A program made the position numbers and the translations under genes. Source: Corynebacterium endometrii (GTDB lineage: Bacteria; Actinomycetota; Actinomycetes; Mycobacteriales; Mycobacteriaceae). From it: 64,000 bases of DNA. The stretch spans positions 1,178,001 through 1,242,000 of the forward strand of contig NZ_CP039247.1 in NCBI RefSeq assembly GCF_004795735.1, in the 5' to 3' direction. A model generated the notes under the pieces. That model worked only from the letters and a program-made list of their open reading frames with translations. It was not told the DNA's origin and made no database searches. This document shows positions 11,274 through 29,113 of this stretch, in pieces; the first letter of the stretch is position 1; each line of letters begins with the position of its first letter.

Positions 11274-12317
11274 ATGACTATCAGTGTAGCTATCGCAGGT
11301 GCCACCGGGTACGCCGGTGGCGAAATTTTGCGCCTTCTTCTGTCGCACCCGCTCTACCTTTCGGGTGAACTGAAAATCGGCGCGTTGACCGGCCATTCCA
11401 ATACCGGCCAAAAGGTAGGGGAGCTCATGTCTCATGTGACCCCGTTAGCTGATCGCGTCATCGAAGACACCACGCCAGAAGTCCTGGCTGGCCATGACAT
11501 TGTCTTCTTGGGCCTGCCTCACGGCCTTTCAGCAGAAATTGGTAAAGCTTTAGGGGACAACACCACGGTCATTGACTGTGCGGCTGATTTCCGCTTAAAG
11601 AACGCCGAGGACTGGCAGGATTTCTACGGCACAGAGCATGCCGGCACTTGGCCATACGGCATTCCAGAGCTGCCTGGCCACCGCCAGGAATTGGCCAAGT
11701 CCAACCGGGTTGCGGTACCAGGTTGTTTCCCAACCACTATTACGTTGGGTGCACTGCCAGCAGTAGCAGCGGGCCTCATCGAACCAGACTTGACGGCTAT
11801 CGCCGTCACGGGAGTATCGGGAGCGGGTAAGAAAGCCTCGGTCGCGCTGTTGGGCGCTGAAACCATGGGCAACGTGCGTGCCTATAACCCTGGCGGACGC
11901 CATCGCCACACGCCAGAGATTATTCAAAACCTGTCAGAAGTAACCGATGAACAGGTATCGGTTTCGTTCACTCCCGTGTTGGCGCCGCTGTCCCGCGGCA
12001 TTCTGGCAACGATTACCGCGCCACTCAAAGCAGGCGTCGACCAAGCACAAGCTACGCAGGTTTATCAAGACTTCTATGCCGATGAAAAGTTCTGCCACGT
12101 GCTGCCTGTTGGTCAGCAGCCGGAAACCCACAACGTGACCGGTTCGAACATGGTCCATATTCAGGTTCACGTCGATGAACGCGCCGGCAAGCTGATCATG
12201 ACGGCAGCGCTGGACAACCTCACCAAAGGCACCGCTGGCGCCGCAGTTCAATGCATGAACATCACTCTTGGCATCGATGAGTCCATGGGCTTGCCGCAGG
12301 TCGGACTGGCACCATAA
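11274..12317 (+). CDS. argC: N-acetyl-gamma-glutamyl-phosphate reductase
   Basis: Third step of arginine synthesis: NADPH reduction of N-acetylglutamyl phosphate to the semialdehyde. 347 residues from ATG 11274 ([17 protein letters not shown], a GxTGYxG nucleotide-binding motif). The catalytic cysteine is in VPGCFPTT at about residue 147. First gene of argCJBDFR; argJ begins 52 bases later. Probably repressed by ArgR through the upstream sites. Confidence 0.97.
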   Translation: MTISVAIAGATGYAGGEILRLLLSHPLYLSGELKIGALTGHSNTGQKVGELMSHVTPLADRVIEDTTPEVLAGHDIVFLGLPHGLSAEIGKALGDNTTVIDCAADFRLKNAEDWQDFYGTEHAGTWPYGIPELPGHRQELAKSNRVAVPGCFPTTITLGALPAVAAGLIEPDLTAIAVTGVSGAGKKASVALLGAETMGNVRAYNPGGRHRHTPEIIQNLSEVTDEQVSVSFTPVLAPLSRGILATITAPLKAGVDQAQATQVYQDFYADEKFCHVLPVGQQPETHNVTGSNMVHIQVHVDERAGKLIMTAALDNLTKGTAGAAVQCMNITLGIDESMGLPQVGLAP

Positions 12318-12369
12318 GTATTTTTTGATTCACACGACATATTCCCACGACCCAAGGAGAATCTCCACA

Positions 12370-13530
12370 ATGAGCACCACCGGAGTAACCGCCCCGCAAG
12401 GCTTTACTGCTGCGGCAACCACCGCCGGAATTAAGCCTTCGGGCAAGCCTGACATGGCTCTTGTCGTCAACGAAGGTCCACGTTTCGATGCGGCAGCAGT
12501 GTTTACGCGAAACCGTGTGGTTGCGTCTCCAGTGAAGTTCACGCGGGATAGCTCCGCGGACGGCCAATTGAAGGCCGTGCTGTATAACTCGGGCAATGCG
12601 AATGCCTGCAACGGCCAGCAAGGCGATGCGGACGTTGAACAGGCGGTGTCAAAGGCAGCACAATTGCTGGGCCTTCAGACAAACGATTTTGGAGTGTGTT
12701 CCACTGGCCTGATCGGCGAATTGCTGCCGATGGACAACGTGCTGGCCGGCATCGATCAGTTGGCTCAGGGCTTGGGCGATAATGGCCAGGCCGCGGCTGA
12801 GGCGATCATGACCACCGATACCGTCGCTAAGGAATCGGTAGCTACCGGCAACGGCTTTACCGTGGGTGGAATGGGCAAGGGCGTTGGCATGATGGCGCCG
12901 TCGCTGGCGACGATGCTGGTGTGCATTACGACTGATGCCATTGCTAGCCATGATGCCCTTTATAAGGCGCTGGTTGCCGCGTCGAACGTAACCTTTAATA
13001 CCTTGGACATCGATGGTTCGACATCGACCAATGACACCGTCATCGTGATGGCGTCGGGCGCATCCGGCGTAGAACCATCCCAGGACGAACTCAACGCAGC
13101 TGTCCTTGAGATCTGCACGGATATTGCCAATCAGATGCAGGCTGACGCAGAGGGTGTGACTAAAAGAGTCACCATCACCGTCAAGGGCACGGACAGCGAC
13201 GAAGATGCCCTCAATGCGGCACGTACCGTGGGTCGCGACAATCTGTTCAAGTGCGCGATGTTTGGCTCTGATCCCAACTGGGGTCGCGTGCTAGCGGCCG
13301 TGGGCATGGCCGATGCTGCAATGGATCCCGAAAAGATTGCCGTGCAATTCAACGGCCAGGCGGTGTGCGTCGATTCCACCGGGGCGCAGGGGGCCCGCGA
13401 TGTGGACCTATCGGGCGCAGACATTGACGTCCTCATTGACCTTGGTACCGGAGGCCCAGGCACGGCTATGGTGCGCACCACCGATTTGTCCCATGCCTAC
13501 GTAGAAATCAACTCCGCCTACAGCAGCTAG
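12370..13530 (+). CDS. argJ: Glutamate N-acetyltransferase / ornithine acetyltransferase ArgJ
   Basis: Transfers the acetyl group from N-acetylornithine back to glutamate, closing the acetyl cycle; some ArgJ enzymes also use acetyl-CoA. 386 residues from ATG 12370, preceded by AAGGAGA at 12354-12360; an upstream in-frame extension to 12268 overlaps argC and lacks ArgJ similarity. The self-cleavage site is in the segment [19 protein letters not shown], where the Thr of ATML becomes the N-terminal nucleophile of the beta chain. Whether it is mono- or bifunctional cannot be told from sequence. Confidence 0.96.
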   Translation: MSTTGVTAPQGFTAAATTAGIKPSGKPDMALVVNEGPRFDAAAVFTRNRVVASPVKFTRDSSADGQLKAVLYNSGNANACNGQQGDADVEQAVSKAAQLLGLQTNDFGVCSTGLIGELLPMDNVLAGIDQLAQGLGDNGQAAAEAIMTTDTVAKESVATGNGFTVGGMGKGVGMMAPSLATMLVCITTDAIASHDALYKALVAASNVTFNTLDIDGSTSTNDTVIVMASGASGVEPSQDELNAAVLEICTDIANQMQADAEGVTKRVTITVKGTDSDEDALNAARTVGRDNLFKCAMFGSDPNWGRVLAAVGMADAAMDPEKIAVQFNGQAVCVDSTGAQGARDVDLSGADIDVLIDLGTGGPGTAMVRTTDLSHAYVEINSAYSS

Positions 13531-13581
13531 ATTCTTCTAGAGTGCCGCGACTCCAGTTTCCCCGTAAGGAGCTTAGAGAAT

Positions 13582-14526
13582 ATGACCTTCAATCTTGGTG
13601 ATATCACAAACCATGATCGAGCCACCGTGCTTGCCGAGGCCTTGCCCTGGCTGAAGCACTACCGTGACAAAATTGTGGTGGTCAAGTACGGCGGCAACGC
13701 CATGGTCGATGAGAAACTCAAGGAAGCCTTCGCGGCCGACATGGTGTTTTTGCGAACCGTTGGCTGCAAACCCGTCGTGGTTCATGGCGGCGGACCGCAG
13801 ATCAACGAGATGCTCTCCAGGCTGGGGATCGAGGGCGAGTTCAAGGGAGGCTTCCGCGTCACTACGCCCGAGGTCATGGACGTTGTACGCATGGTGCTTT
13901 TTGGGCAAGTGGGCCGCGGGCTGGTCAACTTGATTAACTCCCATGGCCCCTATGCCGTAGGTACTTCGGGTGAAGATGCCGGGCTGTTTACCGCCACCAA
14001 GCGATACGTGGAGCTCGATGGGAAACCAACGGATATTGGCTTAGTCGGAAATATCACAAACGTTAATCCTGAAGCGGTCATGGACATCATCGAGGCTGGC
14101 CGCATTCCGGTAGTCTCCACCATTGCGCCGGGCAGCAACGGCGAGGTCTACAACATCAATGCGGATACCGCCGCCGGGGCACTTGCCGAGGCAATCGGCG
14201 CGGAGCGATTAGTAATGCTCACCAATGTCGAGGGCCTCTACACAAACTGGCCAAACAAGGACTCATTGGTCTCCAAGATTGTCCCTAACGAGCTTGAAGC
14301 GGTGATGCCAAGCCTGGACTCGGGGATGATTCCAAAAATGGAATCCGCGTTATCCGCTGTCCGAGGCGGCGTGAACGCCGCACACATCATCGATGGCCGG
14401 ATTGCCCATTCAGTGATCCTCGAGCTGTTGACCATGGGGGGCATCGGCACGATGGTGCTGCCCGATGACTACGACCAGGCCAATTATCCCGAGGGGACCG
14501 TCTTTAGGAAGGACGAAGAGCAATGA
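13582..14526 (+). CDS. argB: N-acetylglutamate kinase
   Basis: Phosphorylates N-acetylglutamate, usually the step inhibited by arginine in corynebacteria. 314 residues of the amino acid kinase family: KYGGNAM near residue 34, VHGGGPQI near 70 and the nucleotide-binding [14 protein letters not shown] near 190. The N-terminal helix preceding the kinase fold (about 1-30) is the part that makes hexameric, arginine-sensitive enzymes. Start ATG has AAGGAG upstream. The stop overlaps the argD start in ATGA. Confidence 0.97.
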   Translation: MTFNLGDITNHDRATVLAEALPWLKHYRDKIVVVKYGGNAMVDEKLKEAFAADMVFLRTVGCKPVVVHGGGPQINEMLSRLGIEGEFKGGFRVTTPEVMDVVRMVLFGQVGRGLVNLINSHGPYAVGTSGEDAGLFTATKRYVELDGKPTDIGLVGNITNVNPEAVMDIIEAGRIPVVSTIAPGSNGEVYNINADTAAGALAEAIGAERLVMLTNVEGLYTNWPNKDSLVSKIVPNELEAVMPSLDSGMIPKMESALSAVRGGVNAAHIIDGRIAHSVILELLTMGGIGTMVLPDDYDQANYPEGTVFRKDEEQ

Positions 14527-15701
14527 ACATTATTCAGAAGTGGGACGAGGCAATCCTCAACACGTACGGCACTCCACCCGTAGCGCTGGTTTCGGGCCAG
14601 GGAGCCCGGCTAACAGACGAGGAGGGCAATGAGTACATCGATATGCTCGCCGGCATTGCGGTCAACTCTTTGGGCACCGCTCACCCGGCGATAGTAGAGG
14701 CTGTGACCGAACAGATTCAAAGGTTGGGCCACGTTTCCAATCTATTCGGCTCTCAACCCGTCGTGGACGCTGCGGTCAAATTGAGGGCCCGCGTAGGCGA
14801 TGAGTCCGCGAGGGTGTTCTTCTGCAATTCGGGCGCGGAGGCTAACGAGGCGGCCTTCAAGCTTGCACGCTTGACCGGAAAGCATAGGGTGCTCGCTGCC
14901 CACCACGGTTTTCACGGCAGGACCATGGGATCATTGGCCTTGACGGGCCAGCCTTCTAAACGCAAGGCCTTTGAACCGCTACCTACAGGGGTTGAGTTTT
15001 ATCCGTACGGCGATACCTCCTACCTGAGGGAATTGGTCGAGCAAAACCCCGGGGACACCGCGGCTATTATCCTCGAACCAATCCAGGGTGAGACCGGTGT
15101 GATTCCAGCGCCCCACGGTTTCCTCAAGGCGGTTCGTGACCTATGCGATGAGCACGACCTGCTTTTCATTGCCGACGAGGTGCAAACCGGAGTGGGACGC
15201 ACCGGAAAATTCTTTGGATATCAGGCGGAAGACGTTCTGCCTGACGTTATAACCATGGCCAAGGGGTTAGGCGGAGGACTGCCGATTGGGGCGTGCATTG
15301 CCCGAGGCAAGGCCGCTGGACTGTTCACCCCGGGTAGCCACGGCACCACCTTTGGTGGCAACCCGGTGGCGACCGCGGCGGCTAATGCCGTCCTCGACAC
15401 CGTGGATGGGGCGTTTATTGAAAACGTCAGCGCTAAGGGGGCTTTGCTTGCGGACAAGGTTAGCCAACTCCCGCAGGTCGCTGAGGTGCGTGGTCGTGGC
15501 CTTATGCTCGGAGTGGTGCTGAAGGAGCCCATTGCTAAGGCGGCCGTATCCGCGGGTCTGAAGCGCGGCCTGATTCTAAATGCGCCGTCAGAATCGGTAA
15601 TTCGCCTTACACCCCCGCTTGTCATCAAAGAAGAGGATATCGTTGAGGCAGTAGACCGCCTCGGTGACGTGCTTAATAGTCTCTCGTCGGTGAAGCTTTA
15701 A
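14523..15701 (+). CDS. argD: Acetylornithine aminotransferase
   Basis: PLP enzyme converting N-acetylglutamate semialdehyde to N-acetylornithine with glutamate as donor; class III aminotransferase, 392 residues. The PLP-binding features are [14 protein letters not shown] (about 100-113), the aspartate in [14 protein letters not shown] (about 215-228) and the Schiff-base lysine in [14 protein letters not shown] (about 244-257). Translationally coupled to argB by a 4-base overlap. Confidence 0.96.
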   Translation: MNIIQKWDEAILNTYGTPPVALVSGQGARLTDEEGNEYIDMLAGIAVNSLGTAHPAIVEAVTEQIQRLGHVSNLFGSQPVVDAAVKLRARVGDESARVFFCNSGAEANEAAFKLARLTGKHRVLAAHHGFHGRTMGSLALTGQPSKRKAFEPLPTGVEFYPYGDTSYLRELVEQNPGDTAAIILEPIQGETGVIPAPHGFLKAVRDLCDEHDLLFIADEVQTGVGRTGKFFGYQAEDVLPDVITMAKGLGGGLPIGACIARGKAAGLFTPGSHGTTFGGNPVATAAANAVLDTVDGAFIENVSAKGALLADKVSQLPQVAEVRGRGLMLGVVLKEPIAKAAVSAGLKRGLILNAPSESVIRLTPPLVIKEEDIVEAVDRLGDVLNSLSSVKL

Positions 15702-15722
15702 GTTGCGAAGACAAGGAGATGA

Positions 15723-16682
<960 letters not shown>

Positions 16683-17171
16683 ATGACCGTTCCGAGCACT
16701 CGAAATGCGCGCCAGGCCAAAATTCTCGAAATTTTGGACAAGACTCGTGTCACTAGTCAGGTTCAGCTATCGGATTTGCTGCTTGATGAGGGGATTGACA
16801 TCACTCAGGCAACGCTCTCTCGCGATCTGGATGAGCTAGGGGCGAAAAAGGTCAAGCGCGACGGTGGACGTTCGTTCTATGTAGTGGGCGATGACCTGGA
16901 GCATTTCGATGATCAGGTCAACGGCCCCCGGGAGAAGCTTCGCCGGATGATTGATGAGTTGGTTGTCTCGTCCGATCATTCCGGCAATATCGCCATGCTG
17001 CGCACGCCAGCGGGTGCAGCCCAGTACCTGGCCAGCTTTATCGATCGGGTCGGCTTGCCGGATGTAGTGGGCTGCATCGCAGGCGATGACACCATATTCG
17101 TCCTGGCACGCGAACCGCTTCAGGGCAGAGAGCTGGCCGAGCGTCTTACCGGCCGCGAGGCGGGTAAGTAG
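16683..17171 (+). CDS. argR: Arginine repressor ArgR
   Basis: 162-residue regulator with an N-terminal winged helix ([20 protein letters not shown], and [17 protein letters not shown] as recognition region, about 8-60) and a C-terminal oligomerisation/arginine-binding domain with [10 protein letters not shown] (about 140). Hexameric with arginine in known members. Located directly after argF with no gap. It should regulate argC and argG through ARG-box-like sequences found upstream of both. Confidence 0.96.
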   Translation: MTVPSTRNARQAKILEILDKTRVTSQVQLSDLLLDEGIDITQATLSRDLDELGAKKVKRDGGRSFYVVGDDLEHFDDQVNGPREKLRRMIDELVVSSDHSGNIAMLRTPAGAAQYLASFIDRVGLPDVVGCIAGDDTIFVLAREPLQGRELAERLTGREAGK

Positions 17172-17349
17172 CGACTCACGCCCAACCGCATATATCCGAT
17201 TCCGGTTATAAAATAGTAGCGCGAGGCTATCCGTCCATTCCATGCATAGGTGTTGTGCTTTGCATGTGATGTATATTATGATAGCTAATGTATATTTTTC
17301 GTGGAGTTGTTCCTCCGCGTAACGTCCATTCCACAAGGAGAACATTCTG
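17172..17349 (+). promoter_or_regulatory. argG promoter region with candidate ArgR sites
   Basis: This AT-rich gap carries repeated TGCAT/ATGTATA motifs: CATGCATA (17241-17248), TTGCATGTGATGTATATTAT (17260-17279) and AATGTATATT (17288-17297). A -10 TATGAT is at 17277-17282. The repeats resemble the sites before argC. A second promoter here would let argGH be expressed separately from argCJBDFR. Confidence 0.45.
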
Positions 17350-18570
17350 ATGACCGCACGCGTTGTGCTTGCTTACTCCGGCGGACTTGATACCTCCGTC
17401 GCCATTCCTTACCTCGCCAAAATGACCGGCGGCGATGTTGTTGCCGTCTCCCTCGACCTTGGTCAGGGCGGCGAGGACATGGAGTCCGTACGCCAGCGCG
17501 CATTGGACTGCGGCGCCGTTGAGTCTATTGTCATCGACGCCAAGGATGAGTTCGCTGAGGAGTACTGCCTGCCAACCATTCAGGCCAATGGCATGTACAT
17601 GAAGCAGTACCCGCTGGTATCCGCAATCTCACGCCCGCTCATCACTAAGCACCTCGTTAAAGCGGCCCAAGAGCATGGTGGTACGCACGTGTCCCATGGT
17701 TGCACCGGTAAGGGCAACGACCAGGTGCGTTTCGAGGTGTCCTTCCGCGCCTTGGACCCATCGCTGGAGATTATCGCCCCAGCTCGTGATTATGCGTGGA
17801 CCCGCGACAAGGCCATTGCCTTCGCGGAGGAGATCAACCTGCCTATTGAGCAGTCAGCATCCTCACCATTTTCGATTGACCAAAACGTATGGGGCCGTGC
17901 GGTTGAGACCGGATTCCTAGAGGATCTGTGGAACCCGCCCACAAAGGACCTCTACGCCTACACCGAGGATCCTGCGCTGGGTAATGCGCCGGATGAGGTG
18001 GTCATCTCCTTCGAGAAGGGCAAGCCGGTGGCGATCGATGGCAAGCAAGTTACGGTCCTTCAGGCCATCGAGGAACTTAACCGCCGTGCCGGTGCGCAGG
18101 GCATCGGTCGACTCGACATGGTCGAGGACCGCCTCGTGGGCATCAAGTCCCGCGAGGTGTACGAGGCGCCCGGTGCTGTGACGCTTATCAAGGCGCATGA
18201 GGCACTCGAGGACGTCACCGTCGAGCGCGAGCTGGCCCGTTACAAGCGCCTTATCGACGCTCGCTGGTCAGAGGAGGTCTACGACGGTCTCTGGTACGGC
18301 CCGCTGAAGAACTCGCTGGACGCGTTCATCGCCTCCACCCAGGAGCACGTCACTGGCGATATCCGCGTCGTGCTGCATGCGGGTCAGGTCACAGTTAATG
18401 GCCGCCGTTCCTCCGAATCCCTGTACGATTTCAACCTTGCCACCTACGACACTGGCGATACCTTCGACCAGACCTCCGCCAAGGGCTTTGTCCAGCTTCA
18501 CGGCCTGTCTGCGCAGATTTCTAACCAGCGCGGCCGCGACGGTGGCTTCCCAACCGGAGCTGAGAAGTAG
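17350..18570 (+). CDS. argG: Argininosuccinate synthase
   Basis: ATP-dependent joining of citrulline and aspartate. 406 residues, N-terminal ATP pyrophosphatase motif [11 protein letters not shown] (about 8-18), [14 protein letters not shown] (about 116-129) and [19 protein letters not shown] lies 8 bases before the ATG. Preceded by its own regulatory region and followed by argH after 3 bases. Confidence 0.97.
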   Translation: MTARVVLAYSGGLDTSVAIPYLAKMTGGDVVAVSLDLGQGGEDMESVRQRALDCGAVESIVIDAKDEFAEEYCLPTIQANGMYMKQYPLVSAISRPLITKHLVKAAQEHGGTHVSHGCTGKGNDQVRFEVSFRALDPSLEIIAPARDYAWTRDKAIAFAEEINLPIEQSASSPFSIDQNVWGRAVETGFLEDLWNPPTKDLYAYTEDPALGNAPDEVVISFEKGKPVAIDGKQVTVLQAIEELNRRAGAQGIGRLDMVEDRLVGIKSREVYEAPGAVTLIKAHEALEDVTVERELARYKRLIDARWSEEVYDGLWYGPLKNSLDAFIASTQEHVTGDIRVVLHAGQVTVNGRRSSESLYDFNLATYDTGDTFDQTSAKGFVQLHGLSAQISNQRGRDGGFPTGAEK

Positions 18571-20004
<1,434 letters not shown>

Positions 20005-20020
20005 ACCCTTACTAAACTAA

Positions 20021-20087
20021 AACTCCCAATTAGACTACTTTGCCTTCCCGAAACGGGAGGTTCTAGTCCCTAATTGGGAGTTCTTTT
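20021..20087 (+). terminator. Intrinsic terminator after argGH
   Basis: AACTCCCAATTA (20021-20032) pairs with TAATTGGGAGTT (20071-20082), followed by CTTTT. An inner hairpin CTTCCCG/CGGGAGG (20044-20060) sits in the loop, giving a two-tier structure. The remaining gap to 20326 (about 240 bases) shows no gene or other element I can name. Confidence 0.8.
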
Positions 20088-20326
20088 ACATTTGCCGGAC
20101 TATGTTTCATTCCAAAGCCTGCAGATATATCGGATTTGCAAGTGCGGTAGTAGGCAAAACGTGGGGCTTTGAGTGAGGCGGATAGCGTCCAGATACTAAG
20201 GGGTATCAGCGTATTTCGCTTACCGATCGATAGCGTTTAATGCCTAGGAACGGTACGCAGCTTTAGATTTTTGATAGGCCTCCCGACTGCCGAGGCCCAA
20301 TGTGCGACAGTGATGGTGCGATGGGG

Positions 20327-20332
20327 TAGTAT
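20327..20332 (+). promoter_or_regulatory. -10 box (TAGTAT) before the Trm112-like gene
   Basis: TAGTAT ends 8 bases before the ATG at 20341, and no Shine-Dalgarno sequence is visible, so a leaderless transcript is likely. Confidence 0.4.
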
Positions 20333-20340
20333 TTTGCACC

Positions 20341-20529
20341 ATGAGTCTAGATCCGCAGCTGCTAGAAATACTCGTTTGCCCGCAGGACAAGGGACCATTG
20401 GAGTATCTCGAAGGCGAGAATGTTTTGGTTAACGAGCGGCTGGGTATCGCCTATCCCATTGAGGATGGTATTCCCGTAATGCTTGAAGGCGAGGCGTATC
20501 TGTGGCCGCCCAAAGATAGTGGGGAATAA
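20341..20529 (+). CDS. Trm112/UPF0434-family small protein
   Basis: 62 residues: LLEILVCPQDKGPLEYLE, then LGIAYPIEDGIPVML. This is the Trm112-like (UPF0434) fold. In eukaryotes and archaea Trm112 is a partner that activates methyltransferases; the bacterial proteins are mostly uncharacterised. The second cysteine of the usual CPxC is replaced (CPQD), a pattern common in actinobacterial members, so zinc binding is unlikely. It lies alone before tyrS. Confidence 0.75.
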   Translation: MSLDPQLLEILVCPQDKGPLEYLEGENVLVNERLGIAYPIEDGIPVMLEGEAYLWPPKDSGE

Positions 20530-20598
20530 GCGGCGATTGCTGCTTCGTAGGCATATACAAAACACTCATCTCACCTGTTTTTACATCAAAGGATTAAC

Positions 20599-21870
20599 AT
20601 GACTTCGAACATCATCGATGAGCTATCGTGGCGTGGCTTGATTAACCAGTCCACTGACCTGGAGGCGCTTCGCGAAGAGTGCCAGCAGCCGATCACGCTG
20701 TACTGCGGTTTTGACCCGACCGGTGATTCCTTGCACGCTGGCCACTTGGTCCCGCTTATTATGCTGCGCCGTTTCCAGCAGTTTGGGCACCGACCCCTGA
20801 CCCTAGCCGGCGGCGCCACCGGGTTTATCGGGGACCCCCGCGACGTTGGTGAGCGTTCCATGCTGACCCAGGAGGTACTGCAGCACAATCTTGAGTCGAT
20901 TAAAAAGCAACTTCGGAAGTTTGTCGACTTTGAGGGCGCGGGCAACAATGACGCCGTGATGGTCAATAACGCAGATTGGACCATGAAAATCTCGGTGATT
21001 GACTTTCTGCGTGATGTGGGAAAGAACTTCTCCCTCAACACCATGCTTGACCGCGACACCGTAAAACGCCGCCTCGAATCTGACGGAATCTCCTACACCG
21101 AGTTTTCCTACATGCTGCTTCAGGCAAACGACTATGTGCAGCTCCATAATGACTTTGACTGCGTACTGCAGATCGGCGGCGGGGATCAATGGGGCAACAT
21201 CGTTTCGGGCGTTGACCTGAATCGCCGAGTAAATGGCGCGAAGGTACACGGTCTCACCGTTCCGCTGGTAACCGACGCATCCGGGCAGAAGTTCGGTAAG
21301 TCCACCGGTGGAGGAAAACTATGGTTGGATCCCGAAAAGACTTCCGCTTACTCGTGGTACCAGTACTTCCTCAACGCGGGGGATAGCGTTGTCATTGACT
21401 ACTTGCGTTGGTTTACTTTCCTCACTCAGGAGGAGATTGCCGAATACGAACAGGCCGTCAAGGAAGAACCCTTCAAGCGGGCGGCACAGCGTCGCCTCGC
21501 TCAGGAGCTGACCACCCTGGTGCACGGGGAAGAGGCCACTAGGTCAGTGGAGCTTGCAGCGCAAGCTTTGTTCGGCCGCGCAGAGCTGGAAGAACTCGAC
21601 GAAACGACGCTCGCCGGTGCACTGGCTGAGACTACCGTCGCCGAAATTACTGGCGACGCCCCTCGCACGATCGTCGACTTGCTGGTAGCTACGGGTCTGG
21701 CTGCTTCGAAGGGCGCCGCCCGCCGCACGATTAAGGAAGGCGGTGCGTATGCCAACAACAAGCGAATCGAGACAGAGGAATGGCAACCAGGGACGGAAGA
21801 TCTCCTCCATGGGTCCTGGATAGTTCTTCGTCGAGGTAAGAAGAACTTCGCCGGCGCGAAATTTATTTAA
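20599..21870 (+). CDS. tyrS: Tyrosyl-tRNA synthetase
   Basis: Class I synthetase for tRNA-Tyr, 423 residues. HIGH-type motif LHAGHLVP (about 48-55), tyrosine pocket around [20 protein letters not shown] (about 190), KMSKS counterpart KFGKST (about 233-238) and a C-terminal S4 RNA-binding domain (about 355-423). No T-box is visible upstream; ATG is preceded by AAAGGA. Followed by a terminator and then the rRNA operon. Confidence 0.97.
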   Translation: MTSNIIDELSWRGLINQSTDLEALREECQQPITLYCGFDPTGDSLHAGHLVPLIMLRRFQQFGHRPLTLAGGATGFIGDPRDVGERSMLTQEVLQHNLESIKKQLRKFVDFEGAGNNDAVMVNNADWTMKISVIDFLRDVGKNFSLNTMLDRDTVKRRLESDGISYTEFSYMLLQANDYVQLHNDFDCVLQIGGGDQWGNIVSGVDLNRRVNGAKVHGLTVPLVTDASGQKFGKSTGGGKLWLDPEKTSAYSWYQYFLNAGDSVVIDYLRWFTFLTQEEIAEYEQAVKEEPFKRAAQRRLAQELTTLVHGEEATRSVELAAQALFGRAELEELDETTLAGALAETTVAEITGDAPRTIVDLLVATGLAASKGAARRTIKEGGAYANNKRIETEEWQPGTEDLLHGSWIVLRRGKKNFAGAKFI

Positions 21871-21884
21871 CAACCGGCTCTACG

Positions 21885-21937
21885 AATCCCGTCACGTCAT
21901 TCGGCACAAGCTATGCCGTAAGCGTGACGGGATTTTT
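21885..21937 (+). terminator. Intrinsic terminator after tyrS
   Basis: AATCCCGTCACG (21885-21896) pairs with CGTGACGGGATT (21922-21933), with an inner CGGCA/GCCG hairpin in the loop, followed by TTTT. It insulates the rrn promoter from tyrS transcription. Confidence 0.85.
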
Positions 21938-22047
21938 GCTACATGAGCTGGCGATTTGTAAGTGTTTCGGTAGAGGTGTAACTTAATCCAGGCAGCCGCG
22001 AGGGAGTCAACAAAAAGACAAACAAGCGGGGCTGGAAAAGTTCGAAA

Positions 22048-22075
22048 TTGACTTTTCAAAAAGTTAATGTAAGAT
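22048..22075 (+). promoter_or_regulatory. rRNA operon promoter
   Basis: -35 TTGACT (22048-22053), 16-base spacer, -10 TAAGAT (22070-22075), predicting a start near 22082 and a pre-16S leader of about 440 bases. A/T-rich sequence flanks the -35. It is the best sigma-A-type promoter in the 585-base gap between tyrS and the 16S gene. Confidence 0.75.
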
Positions 22076-22140
22076 GAATATTCCAGCTGTCAAGCGCGGA
22101 GAAGCTTCAGAATAACAATGCTTCGAAGCCTTGTGCCAAT

Positions 22141-22167
22141 GATGTTTGAGAACTCAATAGTGTGCCA
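22141..22167 (+). promoter_or_regulatory. rrn leader antitermination element (BoxA-like)
   Basis: The motif TTTGAGAACTCAATAGTG resembles the BoxB-BoxA-BoxC element found in mycobacterial and other actinobacterial rrn leaders, where Nus factors act. A small hairpin of GAAGC/GCTTC repeats (about 22101-22130) comes just before it. A second copy, GAGAACTGTATAGTG, lies upstream of the 23S gene at 24345-24359. The rest of the leader (22168-22522) is GT-rich with one hairpin, TGCAATC/GATTGCA at 22332-22348, and no gene. Confidence 0.6.
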
Positions 22168-22522
22168 ATGTACTTAATTTTTTCTGCAATGGTTTGTGTT
22201 GTGGTTGGTTTGTTTGTGCTGGCTGGGCTTGTGTGGTCTGGTTGGTTGGTGTGTGCCGGGTGGCGTGTTTCGATATGTGCGTCACTGTAAATAATGAATA
22301 TTGTTTATCGGCTATCACTTGGATGAATCGCTGCAATCTTCGATTGCACGGCCAAGCCTGCTGTGACCCCGTCGGGTAGGGGGTTTGGTTGATTTTTCTT
22401 TAGTTATAGTAATTTTGGTCAGCTTTTCAATGAGCGTGAGCTTGTTGAATAAGTTTGTCTTTATTTTTTGTTAGGTATTGGGCTTTTCACGGCCTTTAGT
22501 CTTTATTTTTCTTATAGAGATT

Positions 22523-27580
<5,058 letters not shown>

Positions 27581-27624
27581 GACAACACAAACACCAAAAC
27601 AAGAAACACACGCACGCCGTGCAC

Positions 27625-27654
27625 GCGTCCACTATGCAGTATCTGACACAACAC
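27625..27654 (+). other. 3' arm of the 23S precursor processing stem
   Basis: Complement of 24336-24364 as described there: GCGTCCACTAT then ACACAACAC. It lies between the 23S end and the 5S gene, as expected for an RNase III processing helix. Confidence 0.65.
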
Positions 27655-27685
27655 CAGGCCAGCACACACACATGTGCCCCGGTGA

Positions 27686-27806
27686 CTTGTCGGTGGTCAA
27701 TAGCGGCAGGGAAACGCCCGGACCCATTCCGAACCCGGAAGCTAAGCCTGCCCGCGCTGATGGTACTGCAACCGGGAGGTTGTGGGAGAGTAAGTTACCG
27801 CCGACA
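27686..27806 (+). rRNA. 5S ribosomal RNA
   Basis: About 120 bases. The central block GGAAACGCCCGGACCCATTC, GAACCCGGAAGCTAAGCC and the GATGGTACTGC segment are canonical; the terminal helix TGTCGGTGG/CCGCCGACA closes the molecule. Ends are estimated from that helix. Confidence 0.95.
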
Positions 27807-27833
27807 CCAAACATAAACAACTAGATAGAGGAT

Positions 27834-27884
27834 GATAAGGCTCTAGAGGATAATTGCATCCTCTAGGGCCTTATCGCCGTTTTA
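27834..27884 (+). terminator. Intrinsic terminator of the rRNA operon
   Basis: GATAAGGCtCTAGAGGAT (27834-27851) pairs with ATCCTCTAGgGCCTTATC (27858-27875), a 17-of-18 stem with a hexamer loop, followed by GCCGTTTT. Confidence 0.9.
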
Positions 27885-27989
27885 CCTGCTTGTTAATTCG
27901 TTTCCTTTTAACGTTGCGATTGCAGATAGAATGGCGCGAGACCAGTTTCTTACACTTACGACTTAAGCCTAGAAAGAGAAACCTTTTAT

Positions 27990-29096
27990 ATGTCTGATCG
28001 ATACAACAACGGCAATCGCGATTCTGACCGCCGTGGTGGGAAGTCTCACGGAAGCGATAATCGTCGTGGCGGCGGGCGCCGTTTTGATCGGCGCAAGGAT
28101 ACTCGGGACTCCAGAGACGGCGAGCGTCGTGAGGGCAGGGGAGAACGCAACCGCAATTATCGCGACCGCGACGACGCACGCGGGTATGGCAACCGCGACG
28201 ATCGGAAGGGGGGACGCCGTGGCGGCGGGCGCGACGATCGACGGGAGTACGATCGGAATAACGATGAACGCCGCACTAACCGGCGCTCTGACAATGGCGA
28301 CAATCGCCGCGATCGCGGCAACCATCAGCGCCGTGACAACCGTGGACACCGCAAGGACGAACGCCAGCGGGATAAGAAAATCTCTCCACAGCGTGCCGGC
28401 TTCCGCGAGGAGCGTCTTAACCGCCGCATGACCGATCCGGATATTCCTGCTGACATTAACCCGGAGGATTTGGATCCACTAGTGCTCCAGGATCTAAAGG
28501 TTCTGTCCAAGGAGAATGCCGATGCCGTAGCCAAACACATGATTATGGCCGCTACGTGGATGGACGATGATCCGCAGCTAGCGCTGCGTCATGCCCGCGC
28601 CGCCAAGGACCGCGCGGGACGCGTGTCCGTTGCGAGGGAATTGTGCGGCATTGCCGCTTATCGCGCGGGAGAATGGAAGGAGGCGCTAGCGGAGCTACGT
28701 GCCGCGCGCCGCATGTCTGGAGGCCCAGGCATGATCGCGGTTATGGCCGATTGCGAGCGCGGTCTTGGCCGGCCGGAAAAGGCTATCGAATTAAGCCGTA
28801 GCCCGGAAGCCCAAAATCTAGATCGCGAAACCGGCATCGAGCTCGCCATCGTTGTAGCAGGCGCACGCATTGACATGGACCAGCCTGAATCCGCGGTTGT
28901 CACTATCCAACGCGCCCGCCCGGACAAGGCTGAGCGCGGGGTTAGCGCTTGCCGCCTGGCTTACGCTTACGGCAATGCGCTTGCCGAAGCTGGCCGCAAG
29001 GAGGAGGCGATTGAGTGGTTCAAGCACTCCGTATCCATCGATGAGGCTGACTGGACCGACGCCAAGGATCGTCTCCACGAACTAAACGCTTCCTAG
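27990..29096 (+). CDS. TPR-like protein with a long Arg/Gly/Asp-rich N-terminal region
   Basis: 368 residues in two parts. Residues 1-130 are low complexity, full of R, G, D, N and short RGG-like pieces (DRRGG, NRRGGGRR, GGRRGGGRDD), a composition seen in disordered RNA-binding regions. Residues about 165-365 form repeated helix pairs with TPR character (ADAVAKHMIMAATWMDDDPQLALRHARAAKDRAGR; ALAEAGRKEEAIEWFKHSVSID). By position it matches the conserved protein between tyrS and the HAD gene in mycobacteria (Rv1691), apparently with an added N-terminal region. Function unknown. It is first in the run leading to tlyA and directly follows the rRNA operon. ATG with AGAAAGAGAAA upstream. Confidence 0.7.
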   Translation: MSDRYNNGNRDSDRRGGKSHGSDNRRGGGRRFDRRKDTRDSRDGERREGRGERNRNYRDRDDARGYGNRDDRKGGRRGGGRDDRREYDRNNDERRTNRRSDNGDNRRDRGNHQRRDNRGHRKDERQRDKKISPQRAGFREERLNRRMTDPDIPADINPEDLDPLVLQDLKVLSKENADAVAKHMIMAATWMDDDPQLALRHARAAKDRAGRVSVARELCGIAAYRAGEWKEALAELRAARRMSGGPGMIAVMADCERGLGRPEKAIELSRSPEAQNLDRETGIELAIVVAGARIDMDQPESAVVTIQRARPDKAERGVSACRLAYAYGNALAEAGRKEEAIEWFKHSVSIDEADWTDAKDRLHELNAS

Positions 29097-29113
29097 TCGA
29101 AGGGAACTGATTA

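Noticed and set aside
20089..20326. Gap before the Trm112-like gene as a possible RNA gene
   Set aside because: No strong hairpin, promoter-terminator pair or conserved motif could be identified.
20540..20600. T-box riboswitch before tyrS
   Set aside because: The gap is only about 69 bases, too short, and lacks the T-box core sequence.
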